Source: Amaricoccus sp003258405 | GTDB taxonomy: Bacteria > Pseudomonadota > Alphaproteobacteria > Rhodobacterales > Rhodobacteraceae | NCBI RefSeq assembly: GCF_043226085.1 | Contig: NZ_CP171225.1 | Span: 3,348,001-3,412,000, forward strand | DNA: 64,000 nucleotides | Direction: 5' to 3' | In this document: positions 15,820 to 24,510 of the stretch, one piece after another | Numbering within the stretch: the first letter of the stretch is position 1 | Layout of the letters: every line of letters begins with the position of its first letter | The notes under the pieces: model-generated | The model's input: the letters and a program-made list of their open reading frames with translations, nothing else | Database searches by the model: none | Told to the model about the DNA's origin: nothing | Program-made: the position numbers and the translations under genes

Positions 15820-16836
15820 TTGGGACTGTTGCGGGACGGCACCTGGTACACGGACTGGTATGACACGGACTCGTCGGGCGGGGCGTTCGAGCGTTCGGCT
15901 TCGAGCTTCCGGAACTGGGTCACGGCCGATGGCAGGCCGGGGCCGAGCGGGGAGGGCGGGTTCCGCGCCGAGAGCGGGCGGTACCATCTCTATGTCTCGC
16001 TCGCCTGCCCCTGGGCGCACCGGACACTGATCTTTCGGGAGCTCAAGGGGCTGGCGCCGCATGTGAGCGTCGATGTGGTGCATCCGGTGATGGGGGACGA
16101 CGGCTGGAGCTTCGCCACCGATGCCGAGGGTGCCACCGGCGACAGGGTGCTCGGCAAGCGCCTTCTCCGCGACGTCTATCTCGAAGCCGAACCGGATGCC
16201 ACGACACGGGTCACCGTGCCGGTGCTCTGGGACCGGGAGCGCGGGACGATCGTCTCGAACGAGTCCGCCGAGATCATCCGCATGTTCAATTCGGCCTTCG
16301 ACGGCATCACCGGCGACGAGCAGGACTTCCATCCCGCCGCGCTTGCCGACGAGATCGACGCGCTCAACGAGCGGATCTATGACACGGTCAACAACGGGGT
16401 CTACCGCGCCGGCTTCGCGACCTCGCAGGCGGCCTATGACGCGGCGGTGGTGCCGCTCTTCGAGACGCTCGACTGGCTCGAAGAGCGGCTCGCGACCCGG
16501 CGATACCTGACGGGGGCGCGGCTGACCGAGGCGGATGTGCGGCTGGTGACCACGCTCTTCCGCTTCGATCTCGTCTATCACGGGCACTTCAAGTGCAACC
16601 GCCGCCGGATCGCGGACTATCCCAACCTCTGGGCCTATGCCCGCGATCTCTACCAACATCCCGGTGTCGCGGAGACCGTCGATTTCCGCCATATCACCCG
16701 GCACTATCACGAGAGCCACCGCACGATTAATCCCTGCGGCATCGTCCCCATCGGCCCGGATCTCGACTGGCGGGAGCCCCATGGCCGCGAAGATCTCCGC
16801 GCGCCACGCTGGCAGGGGGAGGCCGCCTCCTCCTGA
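15820..16836 (+). CDS. Glutathione S-transferase, glutathionyl-hydroquinone reductase (Xi/ECM4) type
   Basis: 338 aa starting at TTG, with AGGGAG eight bases upstream and no in-frame ATG nearby. The family start (GLLRDGTWYTDWYDT) supports this. The catalytic cysteine is in SLACPWAHRTLIF, the CPWA motif of Xi-class enzymes, which reduce glutathionyl-hydroquinones. NESAEIIRMFNSAFD contacts glutathione, and the helical C-terminal domain begins near residue 170. The gene is divergent from the small hypothetical gene at 15.3 kb across a 262-bp region that contains an ATGAAAC/GTTTTCAT inverted repeat near 15638-15665. Confidence 0.93.
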   Translation: MGLLRDGTWYTDWYDTDSSGGAFERSASSFRNWVTADGRPGPSGEGGFRAESGRYHLYVSLACPWAHRTLIFRELKGLAPHVSVDVVHPVMGDDGWSFATDAEGATGDRVLGKRLLRDVYLEAEPDATTRVTVPVLWDRERGTIVSNESAEIIRMFNSAFDGITGDEQDFHPAALADEIDALNERIYDTVNNGVYRAGFATSQAAYDAAVVPLFETLDWLEERLATRRYLTGARLTEADVRLVTTLFRFDLVYHGHFKCNRRRIADYPNLWAYARDLYQHPGVAETVDFRHITRHYHESHRTINPCGIVPIGPDLDWREPHGREDLRAPRWQGEAASS

Positions 16837-16915
16837 GCCGACCTGGGGCCTTGCATCCTGCGCACGGTTGCGTGAGTGTGTCGCGCATTCATCCGGGTAA
16901 CGGGGAGGGAGCTCC

Positions 16916-18094
16916 ATGACCGAAGAAATCGTAATCCTTGACGGCGCGCGTACCGCCATCGGCACGTTCGGAGGCGCGCTGGCCGGCACGCCGCCGATCA
17001 CCCTGGCGGCGACCGCGGCCAAGGCCGCGCTCGAGCGGTCGGGCGTCGAGGGGGGACAGATCGGCAACGTTGTCTTCGGCCATGTCATCAACACCGAGCC
17101 GCGGGACATGTATCTCTCGCGCGTCGCGGCGATGGACGCAGGCATCCCGGATTCGGCGCCCGCGATGAACGTGAACCGCCTCTGCGGCTCGGGTGCGCAG
17201 GCGATCGCCTCGGCCTATCAGTCGCTGCTGACGGGGGACGCGGATTTCGCGCTTGCCGGCGGCTCCGAATGCATGTCGCGCGGGCCGTACAACCTTCCGG
17301 CGGCACGCTGGGGCCAGAAGATGGGCGATACCAGTGCGATCGACATGATGGTCGGCGCGCTCACCTGCCCGTTCGGCACCGGCCACATGGGGGTCACGGC
17401 GGAGAACGTCGCCGCCGAGCACCAGATCACCCGCGAGGAGCAGGACGCCTTCGCGCTCGAGAGCCAGAAGCGGGCGGCCGCGGCGATCGAGGCGGGCCAT
17501 TTCAAGAGCCAGATCACCCCGGTGCAGGTCAAGGTGAAGCGCGACATGGTCGACTTCGTCACCGACGAGCACCCCAAGGCCACGACGATGGAGAAGCTCG
17601 GCGCGCTCAAGACCGTCTTCAAGCGCGACGGCACGGTGACGGCAGGCAACGCGAGCGGCATCAATGACGGCGCGGCGGCCGTGGTGCTGGCAACGGCCGA
17701 AGCGGCCTCCCGGGCCGGGCTCAAGCCCAAGGCCCGGATGCTCGGCTATGCGCTGGCGGGCGTGCGGCCGGACGTGATGGGCATCGGACCGGTGCCGGCG
17801 GTGCAGAAGCTGCTGGAGCGGACCGGCCTCTCGATCGAGGATTTCGACGTGATCGAGGCGAACGAGGCCTTCGCGGCCCAGGCGCTCGCGGTCAACAAGG
17901 GCCTCGGCCTCGACCCGGCGAAGGTGAACCCGAACGGCGGCGCCATCGCGCTCGGCCACCCGGTCGGCGGCACCGGCGCGATCGTGACCGTGAAGGCGCT
18001 CTACGAGCTCGAGCGGATCGGCGGCAAGCGCGGCCTCATCACCATGTGCATCGGCGGCGGCCAGGGCATCGCGCTCGCCATCGAGATGATCTGA
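16916..18094 (+). CDS. Acetyl-CoA C-acyltransferase (beta-ketothiolase)
   Basis: 392 aa. A class II thiolase: nucleophile cysteine in VNRLCGSGAQA (about residue 90), the NEAFAAQ motif, catalytic histidine in GGAIALGHPVGGTGA, and second cysteine in TMCIGGGQGIA. The sequence is closest in style to the BktB/PhaA group that condenses or cleaves short 3-ketoacyl-CoAs for polyhydroxyalkanoate synthesis or fatty-acid use. Degradative or biosynthetic direction cannot be decided. The ATG follows GGGGAGGGAG. A GC-rich hairpin follows the stop. Confidence 0.93.
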   Translation: MTEEIVILDGARTAIGTFGGALAGTPPITLAATAAKAALERSGVEGGQIGNVVFGHVINTEPRDMYLSRVAAMDAGIPDSAPAMNVNRLCGSGAQAIASAYQSLLTGDADFALAGGSECMSRGPYNLPAARWGQKMGDTSAIDMMVGALTCPFGTGHMGVTAENVAAEHQITREEQDAFALESQKRAAAAIEAGHFKSQITPVQVKVKRDMVDFVTDEHPKATTMEKLGALKTVFKRDGTVTAGNASGINDGAAAVVLATAEAASRAGLKPKARMLGYALAGVRPDVMGIGPVPAVQKLLERTGLSIEDFDVIEANEAFAAQALAVNKGLGLDPAKVNPNGGAIALGHPVGGTGAIVTVKALYELERIGGKRGLITMCIGGGQGIALAIEMI

Positions 18095-18144
18095 TCCGGG
18101 CGGGCCGTTCCCGCGGGGATGGCCTCCTGAGACCCCTGAAACAC

Positions 18145-18176
18145 CCGGCCCCGTCGCAGCGATGCGGCGGGGCCGG
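18145..18176 (+). terminator. GC-rich hairpin after the thiolase gene
   Basis: CCGGCCCCGTCGC and GCGGCGGGGCCGG form a 13-bp stem with one mismatch and a 6-nt loop, 50 bp after the thiolase stop. No T-run follows, so it is a terminator by position and shape only. Confidence 0.5.
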
Positions 18177-18180
18177 TGCG

Positions 18181-18262
18181 TGAAAGACGGGCTTTTCACC
18201 GTGAAAACGAAATCAATACATTGATTTCATTGAAAAAAGTTACTAACATATCATGAATTTCA
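18181..18262 (-). repeat. Right copy of the 82-bp inverted repeat pair (element B)
   Basis: Reverse-complement partner of 8071-8152 (about 89% identity, 30 identical bases at the end distal to the thiolase). It carries one TTTTCACCGTGAAAA palindrome (18193-18207), a perfect palindrome GAAATCAATACATTGATTTC (18210-18229), GTTACTAAC and ATGAATTTCAT. In element A the second palindrome is degenerate. It lies 75 bp upstream of the KAP gene. Confidence 0.85.
18221..18249 (+). promoter_or_regulatory. Promoter-like sequence inside element B, reading into the KAP gene
   Basis: TTGATT (18221-18226) and TAACAT (18244-18249) with 17-bp spacing, conserved in element A. Transcription would start near 18256, giving a leader of about 80 nt before the KAP ATG. 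The palindromes directly upstream would suit an operator. Confidence 0.45.
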
Positions 18263-18337
18263 TGGAGGCGGCCATTTTTGGGGCGGCCTGCTCGCAGATA
18301 TTTCGAGGCGGAAGAAATTTCAGGGAGAGGGTCCGAG

Positions 18338-19684
18338 ATGCGGTTTGCACCACCGGAAGAAGCTCTGGATCTCTACAAGACTGGGTTCGAGAACGACCTG
18401 CTCGGGCGCAAGAAGGTCGGCCAGAGGCTCTCGGAGGTTCTTCAGCGCACGGAAGATCCGCTGGTGGTGGCGCTCGACGGGCGGTGGGGGACCGGCAAGT
18501 CGCATTTCCTGCAACGATGGGTGGGCGAACATCTGCGGCAATACAGCGGCGAAGCGAACACGCTCTATTTCGATGCCTTTGCCCATGACTATCTGTCCGA
18601 CCCGCTGGTCGCGCTGGTCGGGGCACTATCGGAGCGGCTTCCCGAGGAAGAAAGCTGCAAGCTCGATCGGGTGAAGAAAGTCACACTCAAGTTGCTCAGA
18701 CCCGCGGCCAGAATTGGCCTTGCGCTTGCGACCTATGGCGCCACGGCGGTGCTGAATGAGCTCGGGGACGCAGCCGCCAAGGCAGTGGAGAATGAAGCCG
18801 GAAAGGCGGTGGAGGAGTTCTGGGAGCGCGAGGAGGGGCGCCAGGCGGCCATGGAGGAGTTTCGCAAGGCGCTCGGGGCATTGACGGCGGCCAAGGGGGG
18901 CGAGGCACCGACACCGCTCATCATCGTCGTCGATGAACTGGACAGGTGCCGACCGGACTACGCGCTGGAGATCCTCGAGGTCATCAAGCATTTCTTCGCC
19001 GTGCCGCATGTGCATTTCGTGCTCGGGGCCAACCTCGAGGCGCTGGAGAACAGCGTGAAGGCCCGCTATGGCGCGGGGATCGATGCGACGGCGTATCTGC
19101 AGAAATTCCTGAGCTTTACCGTGACACTGCCGGAGCACGTCGGGGACGATTGGCGAACGTCCGCGATGCTAAAATATGCGGATCATCTCGGAAGAGCCAT
19201 GAAGATGCCCGACCATCTTCTGGAGGAGGTCGGCACCCAGCTTCGAATTCTGAGCAGAAACAATTCCATCTCACTCAGAGATGTCGGGAAGGTAATGTCG
19301 ATGGTGGCGCTCCTGCCGGAGGAGGCGCAGGCAGTTGCAGCGCATACGGGACTGCACAAAGCGGCCGTCACGCTTGTGATCACGAGGATTATCCGGTCGG
19401 ACATCTTCCCGAAACTGTGCGCTTCTACGATCAGCCCCGAAGAACTCGTTGCTTATCTGGGTGCAGGTGACGACTTTGTAAAAGAATACACCGAGGATGA
19501 CCGGAAAAATCCAAAATTTGATGGTCATGTTTTATATTTGTATAGAATATGGATGAATATTTTTTATGAAAATTCTGTAGATAAAAAATTTTTGTCTGAT
19601 GACGTATTTGGATGTTTTAATATTAAAGAGATTCCGGTCTATATCTGTAAGAATTGGCTGAGCAACTTCCGGTTGCCTGACTGA
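18338..19684 (+). CDS. KAP-family P-loop NTPase
   Basis: 448 aa. Walker A is ALDGRWGTGKSHFL (residues ~45-58) and Walker B is LIIVVDELDRCRPDYALEIL (~194-213), the characteristic KAP signature, followed by IKHFFAVPHVHFVLGAN. A moderately hydrophobic stretch (LRPAARIGLALATYGATAVL, ~120-139) sits between them, where many KAP proteins have membrane segments. KAP NTPases are patchily distributed, and some take part in anti-phage defence; the role here is unknown. ATG 18338 follows AGGGAGAGG; a longer frame starts at a TTG. The last ~170 bp are strongly AT-rich and use AAA, ATT and TTT codons rare in its neighbours, a sign of transfer. It directly follows element B. Confidence 0.9.
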   Translation: MRFAPPEEALDLYKTGFENDLLGRKKVGQRLSEVLQRTEDPLVVALDGRWGTGKSHFLQRWVGEHLRQYSGEANTLYFDAFAHDYLSDPLVALVGALSERLPEEESCKLDRVKKVTLKLLRPAARIGLALATYGATAVLNELGDAAAKAVENEAGKAVEEFWEREEGRQAAMEEFRKALGALTAAKGGEAPTPLIIVVDELDRCRPDYALEILEVIKHFFAVPHVHFVLGANLEALENSVKARYGAGIDATAYLQKFLSFTVTLPEHVGDDWRTSAMLKYADHLGRAMKMPDHLLEEVGTQLRILSRNNSISLRDVGKVMSMVALLPEEAQAVAAHTGLHKAAVTLVITRIIRSDIFPKLCASTISPEELVAYLGAGDDFVKEYTEDDRKNPKFDGHVLYLYRIWMNIFYENSVDKKFLSDDVFGCFNIKEIPVYICKNWLSNFRLPD

Positions 19685-19692
19685 CGTTTTCT

Positions 19693-19720
19693 CCCGCGGG
19701 GCCGAAGGGGCCGCCGCGGG
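19693..19720. terminator. Hairpin between the convergent KAP and RND pump genes
   Basis: CCCGCGG at 19693-19699 pairs with CCGCGGG at 19714-19720, with an inner GGCC/GGCC pair. It abuts the stop codon of the RND gene and follows the KAP stop by 8 bp, so it could serve both convergent genes. No T-run. Confidence 0.4.
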
Positions 19721-22700
19721 TCAGGCCATGCCGCCGGCGTGGGGTTCGGCGGGCGGGATGATGCGCGTGGGGCCCGGGCGGGCCGGGTCGGTCCACTGGA
19801 TCTCGGCGGTCTCGAAGCCGCGGAGGGCGCGGGCGAGGCGGCGGTCGGCGGCGGCGCGTTCGCGTTCGAGGCCGACGGCGCCCGCGAGGCGGGCCACCGC
19901 GGCATGGAAGGCCACCCAGAACCAGATCCGGGCCGCGAGCAGCGCGGGCGTGACGATGAGGGTGAGCACGGTGGCGAGCCCGAGGCCGAAGACGACGGCG
20001 GTCGAGAGCTGTTTCCACCACATCGCCGCCGGGCTGTCGATGGTGTAGCCGCCGTTCACGAAATCGACCGAGAGGCCGAACATCATCGGCGAGAGCCCGG
20101 CCATGGTGGTGATCGTGGTGAGCAGCACCGGGCGGAGGCGGGATTCCGCGGTGCGGGCCACCGCCTCGAGCCGCGGCATGAAGCGGGCGTATTCCTGATA
20201 GGTGTCGATCAGGATGATGTTGTTGTTCACGACGATGCCCGCGAGCGCGACGATCCCGGTGCCGGTCATGATGATGGAGAAGGTCTGGTTCATCACCAGC
20301 ATGCCGATCAGCACGCCGGTGACCGAGAGCACGACGGCCGTGAGCACGAGGACGGCGTTGTAGAGCGAGTTGAACTGGGCGAGCAGGATCACGAACATGA
20401 GCCCGAGCGCGGCGGCGAAGGCGCTGACGAGGAAGGACTGGCTCTCGGCCTGGTCCTCCTGATCGCCGGTCCATTCCCAGTGCACGCTCGGGGGCAGCAC
20501 GGCCTCGTCGGTGAGCCATGCGGTCATCGCGGCGATCTCGGCATTGGCGTTGGTGTCGGCGGTGACATCGGCCTTCACGTCGAAGTAGCGCTCGCCCTGG
20601 TAGCGGTCGATCTGGGCGAGGGCGGGCGCGGGCTTGCGGGTGATGAAGGCCGAGAGCGGCACGAGGCCGTTCTCCGTGCGCACGCGCAGGGTGTCGAGGG
20701 TCGAGAGCAGGCGGTCCTGTTCGGGCAGGCGGACGCGGATGTCGATCTCGTCGTCGGAGCTCTCGACGCGCATGGTGTCGAGGGTGATGCCGCGGGTGAC
20801 GAGCTGCACCATCGCGCCGACGCTGGCGACATCGGCGCCGAAGCGGCCGGCGCGGGCGACGTCGACGTCGATCTGCCAGTCGATGCCGGGGAGCGGCCGG
20901 GTGTCCTCGATGTCGGTGAGCTGGGGCTGGGCCTCGAAGTGCCGGCGCACGGTGGCGGCGGCCTCCTGCAGCGCCTCCCAGTCGGGGCCCATCAGGCGGA
21001 GCTGGAGCGGCTTGCCCTCGCCCGGCCCCTGCTCGGCCTCGGAGATCTCGGCGATGATGCCGGGGATGCGGCTGATGCGGTCGTTGATGTCGGCGAGGAT
21101 GACGTGGCCCGAGGGGCGCGTGCCCCAGTCCGAGAGCTCGATCTGGACCTGGCCGATGGTGTCGCGCGGGCCGCTGTTGCCGAGCATCTCGTTGAGCCCG
21201 CCGGCGCCGGCGAAGGCGAAGACCGCCTTCACGCCCTCGGTCTGTTCGATCTCGCGCTCGACCTCGGCGACGAGGGTGTCCTTCTCGGCGACGGAGAGGT
21301 TGCCGCGGGCGCGGACATAGGCGATCGCGCGTTCGGGTTCGGTCGGGACGAAGAACTCGACGCCGCGGTTGTGCTCGCCGTAGTAGCCGAAGATGGCGAT
21401 GACGAAGCCGACGACACCGGCGATGGTGACGAAGGGCATCACCGGGTTGCCGGTGAGGAGCCGGACGAGGCGGCCAAAGGGCGAGGGGCGGTATTCGGCG
21501 CGGCCGACCGGGTCGGTGCGGCCGTGGCGCAGCGTGGCGCCGACGAGGGCCAGCGCGAGGCAGCCGGCGACGACGAGGACGAGCGCCGGTGCGATCTGGA
21601 CGAGGATGAGGGCGCGGAGGCCCGCGAGGAGGACGAGGGCGGCGGGGAGGATCAGGAGCACCCTGAGCCAGCCCGGCAGCAGGCCGTGGAGCGTTGCGCC
21701 GGCGTGCTCGATCGCGCGCGAGATCCGGCCGGCGATGCCGCCGAGCACGGGGAGGTAGACGAGCGCCACCACCAGCGAGGCGGAGAGCACGAAGATGAGG
21801 GTGACGGGGAGGTTGCCCATGAACTCGCCCGCGACCCCGGGCCAGAAGAGCATCGGCAGGAAGGCGCAGAGCGTGGTGGCGGTGGAGGAGATGATCGGCC
21901 AGAACATCCGCCGGGCGCTTTCGGCATAGGCGCGCATCGGCCCCTGGCCGGCGTCGATCCGCTGTTCGGCGTATTCGGCGACGACGATGGCGCCGTCGAC
22001 CAGCATCCCCACCGCGAGGATGAGGCCGAACATCACGATGTTGGAGATCGAGATGCCGAAGAGCGCGAGGAGCGCGAAGCTCAGCATGAAGGAGGTGGGG
22101 ATGGCGAAGCCCACCAGCAGCGCCGAGCGGGTGCCGAGGCTCGCGAGCACCACGATCATCACGAGGCAGATCGCGGTCATCACCGAGCCCTGGAGCTGGG
22201 AGACCATGGACTGGACCTCGCGGCTGGTGTCCATGGTGAAATCGACGCGGACCGCCTGGCGCAGCTCCGCGGGCCAGGCGGCGCGGGCGCGCTCGACGGT
22301 GGCGCGGACGTCGGCCACCGTGTCGATCACGTTCTGGCCCTTGCGCTTCACCACCTGCATCGCGACGGTCGGGTCGCCGTTGAAGCGCGCGGTGCCCTCG
22401 CGATCCTCGAAGGTGAGGCGGATGTCGGCGAGATCGCCCAGGGTGACGATGCTGTCGCCGTTGACCTTGACGGGCAGGTTGAAGATGTCGGCCGGCTCGT
22501 CGAAGGAGGAGGGGATCTTGACCGAGAAGGCGCCGCTCGCGCTGTTGACCTCGCCCGCCGCGATCAGCCGGTTGTTGCGGGTGACGACGTTCACCAGCTC
22601 CTCGGCGGTGACGTTGTAGCTTTCGAGCTTCAGCGGGTCGATCAGCACCTCGAGCATCTCGTCGCGGTGCCCGGCGAGCCCGGCCTCGAGCACCTCGGGC

Positions 22701-23200
22701 ATGGCCTCGATCTCGTCCTGCAGCTCCTTTGCAAGGCGGAGCAGCGTGCGTTCGGGCACGGCGCCCGAGAGCGAGACGACGAGGACCGGAAATTCGGAGA
22801 AGTTGATCTCGGTGATGGTGTACTGGTCGGCCCCTTCGGGGAATTCGGCCTGGGCGCGGCTCACCCGGTCGCGGACATCGGCGAGCGTCGCGCTCTTGTC
22901 CCAGCCGAACTCGAATTCGAGCGCGATGCCGGCATAGCCCTCGGCGGCGGTGGCGGAGATCTTCTTCAGGCCCTCGAGCCCGCGCAGCTCGGTTTCGAGC
23001 GGGCGGACCAGCAGCTTCTCGGAATCCTCCGCAGAGATGCCCTGGAACGGCACGGAGACGAAGAGGGCGGGGATCTCGATGTCGGGCTCGCCCTCCTTGG
23101 GGAGCGACACATAGGCATAGCCGCCCGCCAAGAGGCTGAGGATCACGAAGGCGACGATGGTGCGGGCATGGGCCGCGGCCCAGTCGACGATGCCGCTCAT
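19721..23200 (-). CDS. RND-family efflux transporter, inner-membrane permease
   Basis: 1159 aa. A hydrophobic first helix (ARTIVAFVILSLLAGGYAYVSL) is followed by the porter domain GEPDIEIPALFVSVPFQG. RND motifs are seen: GSVMTAICLVMIVVLASLG, a GMLVDGAIVVAEYAEQ helix-4 motif with its aspartate, and in the second half VALAGIVVNNNIILIDTYQE. These are typical of HAE1/AcrB-like proton-driven pumps. The protein is about 100 residues longer than AcrB because of an extra hydrophobic insertion near residues 495-570. Its ATG overlaps the TGA of the adaptor gene upstream (ATGA), so the two are coupled. No outer-membrane channel gene is present here. Drug or metal specificity is unknown. Confidence 0.93.
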   Translation of the reverse strand: MSGIVDWAAAHARTIVAFVILSLLAGGYAYVSLPKEGEPDIEIPALFVSVPFQGISAEDSEKLLVRPLETELRGLEGLKKISATAAEGYAGIALEFEFGWDKSATLADVRDRVSRAQAEFPEGADQYTITEINFSEFPVLVVSLSGAVPERTLLRLAKELQDEIEAMPEVLEAGLAGHRDEMLEVLIDPLKLESYNVTAEELVNVVTRNNRLIAAGEVNSASGAFSVKIPSSFDEPADIFNLPVKVNGDSIVTLGDLADIRLTFEDREGTARFNGDPTVAMQVVKRKGQNVIDTVADVRATVERARAAWPAELRQAVRVDFTMDTSREVQSMVSQLQGSVMTAICLVMIVVLASLGTRSALLVGFAIPTSFMLSFALLALFGISISNIVMFGLILAVGMLVDGAIVVAEYAEQRIDAGQGPMRAYAESARRMFWPIISSTATTLCAFLPMLFWPGVAGEFMGNLPVTLIFVLSASLVVALVYLPVLGGIAGRISRAIEHAGATLHGLLPGWLRVLLILPAALVLLAGLRALILVQIAPALVLVVAGCLALALVGATLRHGRTDPVGRAEYRPSPFGRLVRLLTGNPVMPFVTIAGVVGFVIAIFGYYGEHNRGVEFFVPTEPERAIAYVRARGNLSVAEKDTLVAEVEREIEQTEGVKAVFAFAGAGGLNEMLGNSGPRDTIGQVQIELSDWGTRPSGHVILADINDRISRIPGIIAEISEAEQGPGEGKPLQLRLMGPDWEALQEAAATVRRHFEAQPQLTDIEDTRPLPGIDWQIDVDVARAGRFGADVASVGAMVQLVTRGITLDTMRVESSDDEIDIRVRLPEQDRLLSTLDTLRVRTENGLVPLSAFITRKPAPALAQIDRYQGERYFDVKADVTADTNANAEIAAMTAWLTDEAVLPPSVHWEWTGDQEDQAESQSFLVSAFAAALGLMFVILLAQFNSLYNAVLVLTAVVLSVTGVLIGMLVMNQTFSIIMTGTGIVALAGIVVNNNIILIDTYQEYARFMPRLEAVARTAESRLRPVLLTTITTMAGLSPMMFGLSVDFVNGGYTIDSPAAMWWKQLSTAVVFGLGLATVLTLIVTPALLAARIWFWVAFHAAVARLAGAVGLERERAAADRRLARALRGFETAEIQWTDPARPGPTRIIPPAEPHAGGMA

Positions 23201-24294
23201 GGGGTGTCATCCGCGCGGGTGACGGTGACGGCCTGGCCGTCGGTCACGAAATCCTGACCGGTGACGATGACGTCGATCTCGTCGGGCAGGCCGGTGACCA
23301 GCATGCCGTCGGGCGTGTCGCGGAGCACCTCGGCGGGCGCGAAGACGGCACGGCCGTCCTCCACCACGCGCAGGCCGAGCCGGCCGGTGTCATCGAGCGT
23401 GAGGGCCGATTGCGGCACGAGATGGGCGCGGGTGCCCGAGAGGGCGACGAGGGTTTCCGCCGTCAGCCCGTCCCGGATCGAGAGATCGGCATTGGGAATC
23501 GTCGCATCGACGCGGAAGGTGCGGGTCTCGGGATCGGCGGAGCTCGAGACGAAGCTCACCCGGCCCTGAACCTGCTGGCCCGAGACGAGCCGCGCGCCGA
23601 CGGGGGCGCCCACCTCGACGCGGTTGACCGCGTTTTCCGCCACGAAGCCGACGAGGCGGATCGGGTCGAGATCGATCACGGTGCCGCAGAGCGCGCCGGG
23701 CTGGAGCAATGCGCCGATCTCGGCGGTATCGTCCTCGAGCAGGCCGCCGAAGGGGGCGTGGATCTTCAGCCGGGCGAGTTCGTTCTGTGCCTGTTCGATG
23801 GCTGCCTGGGCGGCCTGAAGCGCGGCACGGTTGGCAATTGCGGTGGTTTCGGCGGTGTAGCCACGCTCCGAGAGGCGTTCGGAGGCGCGGGCATTGGCCT
23901 CGGCCTCCTTGTAGCGGGCCTCGGCCTCGGCAAGCTCGGCGGGCCGGCTGCCCGGATCGAGCTCGCAGAGCAGATCGCCCTCCGCCACGCGCGTGCCGCG
24001 GCGCAGCGGGTCGGAGATCACCCGGCCGGTCGTCTCGGCGAGCACCTCGACCCGACGGTCGGCCTCGGTGCGGCCCCGCAGCACGAGCCCGTTCGGCACC
24101 TCCTCGGCGACCAGATGGCGGACGACGACGGCGATCGGCCCGCCCGGCGTGCCCTCCGCCGCCTCCGGCGCTGCGGTTTCGGTGGCGGCCTCGGGCTCGG
24201 CGCCCGCGAGCGCCCGCAGCACGTCGCGCTGCATGATGAAGCCGTAAAGCGCGATCGCGACAAGAACGGCGGTCAGGACCGATACCCAACGCAT
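23197..24294 (-). CDS. RND efflux periplasmic adaptor (HlyD/AcrA-type membrane fusion protein)
   Basis: 365 aa. One N-terminal anchor helix (WVSVLTAVLVAIALYGFIM), a lipoyl/barrel half (LRGRTEADRRVEVLAETTGRVISDPLRRG), a coiled-coil hairpin (ELAEAEARYKEAEANARASERLSE ... AAQAAIEQAQNELARLKI in two helices) and the return strand IHAPFGGLLEDD are in the usual order. It links the inner-membrane pump to an outer-membrane channel in the periplasm. ATG 24294 is chosen because GGAG lies six bases upstream; ATG 24309 is possible. It is co-transcribed with, and overlaps, the pump gene. Confidence 0.9.
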   Translation of the reverse strand: MRWVSVLTAVLVAIALYGFIMQRDVLRALAGAEPEAATETAAPEAAEGTPGGPIAVVVRHLVAEEVPNGLVLRGRTEADRRVEVLAETTGRVISDPLRRGTRVAEGDLLCELDPGSRPAELAEAEARYKEAEANARASERLSERGYTAETTAIANRAALQAAQAAIEQAQNELARLKIHAPFGGLLEDDTAEIGALLQPGALCGTVIDLDPIRLVGFVAENAVNRVEVGAPVGARLVSGQQVQGRVSFVSSSADPETRTFRVDATIPNADLSIRDGLTAETLVALSGTRAHLVPQSALTLDDTGRLGLRVVEDGRAVFAPAEVLRDTPDGMLVTGLPDEIDVIVTGQDFVTDGQAVTVTRADDTP

Positions 24295-24510
24295 CTTGGA
24301 CTCCAACATCCCCTCGCCCGAAAAGCGGGCATCCGCGCACTCGCGTGCGATCACGTATGACAATAGTGTGCCGACGGCGCCCCGGCGGCGGACGGCGCAA
24401 GGTGAACATAAGCGCGCGGCGCGGCAGCGCAACTGTTCTCGGGGGGGCGTTGAGGCTTGGCAGGCCGAAGGGCGGGCGCTATACGCGACCCCGATGCGTC
24501 GGAGGTCGTC

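Noticed and set aside
18213..18226. An FNR box in element B
   Set aside because: ATCAA-N4-TTGAT has the arms in the wrong order for the FNR/FnrL consensus TTGAT-N4-ATCAA.
19739..23257. A 1172-codon open frame on the plus strand opposite the RND pump
   Set aside because: It is the antisense shadow of a high-GC coding sequence: composition is dominated by Gly, Asp, Glu, His and Arg, there is no domain, and the RND protein on the other strand is unmistakable.
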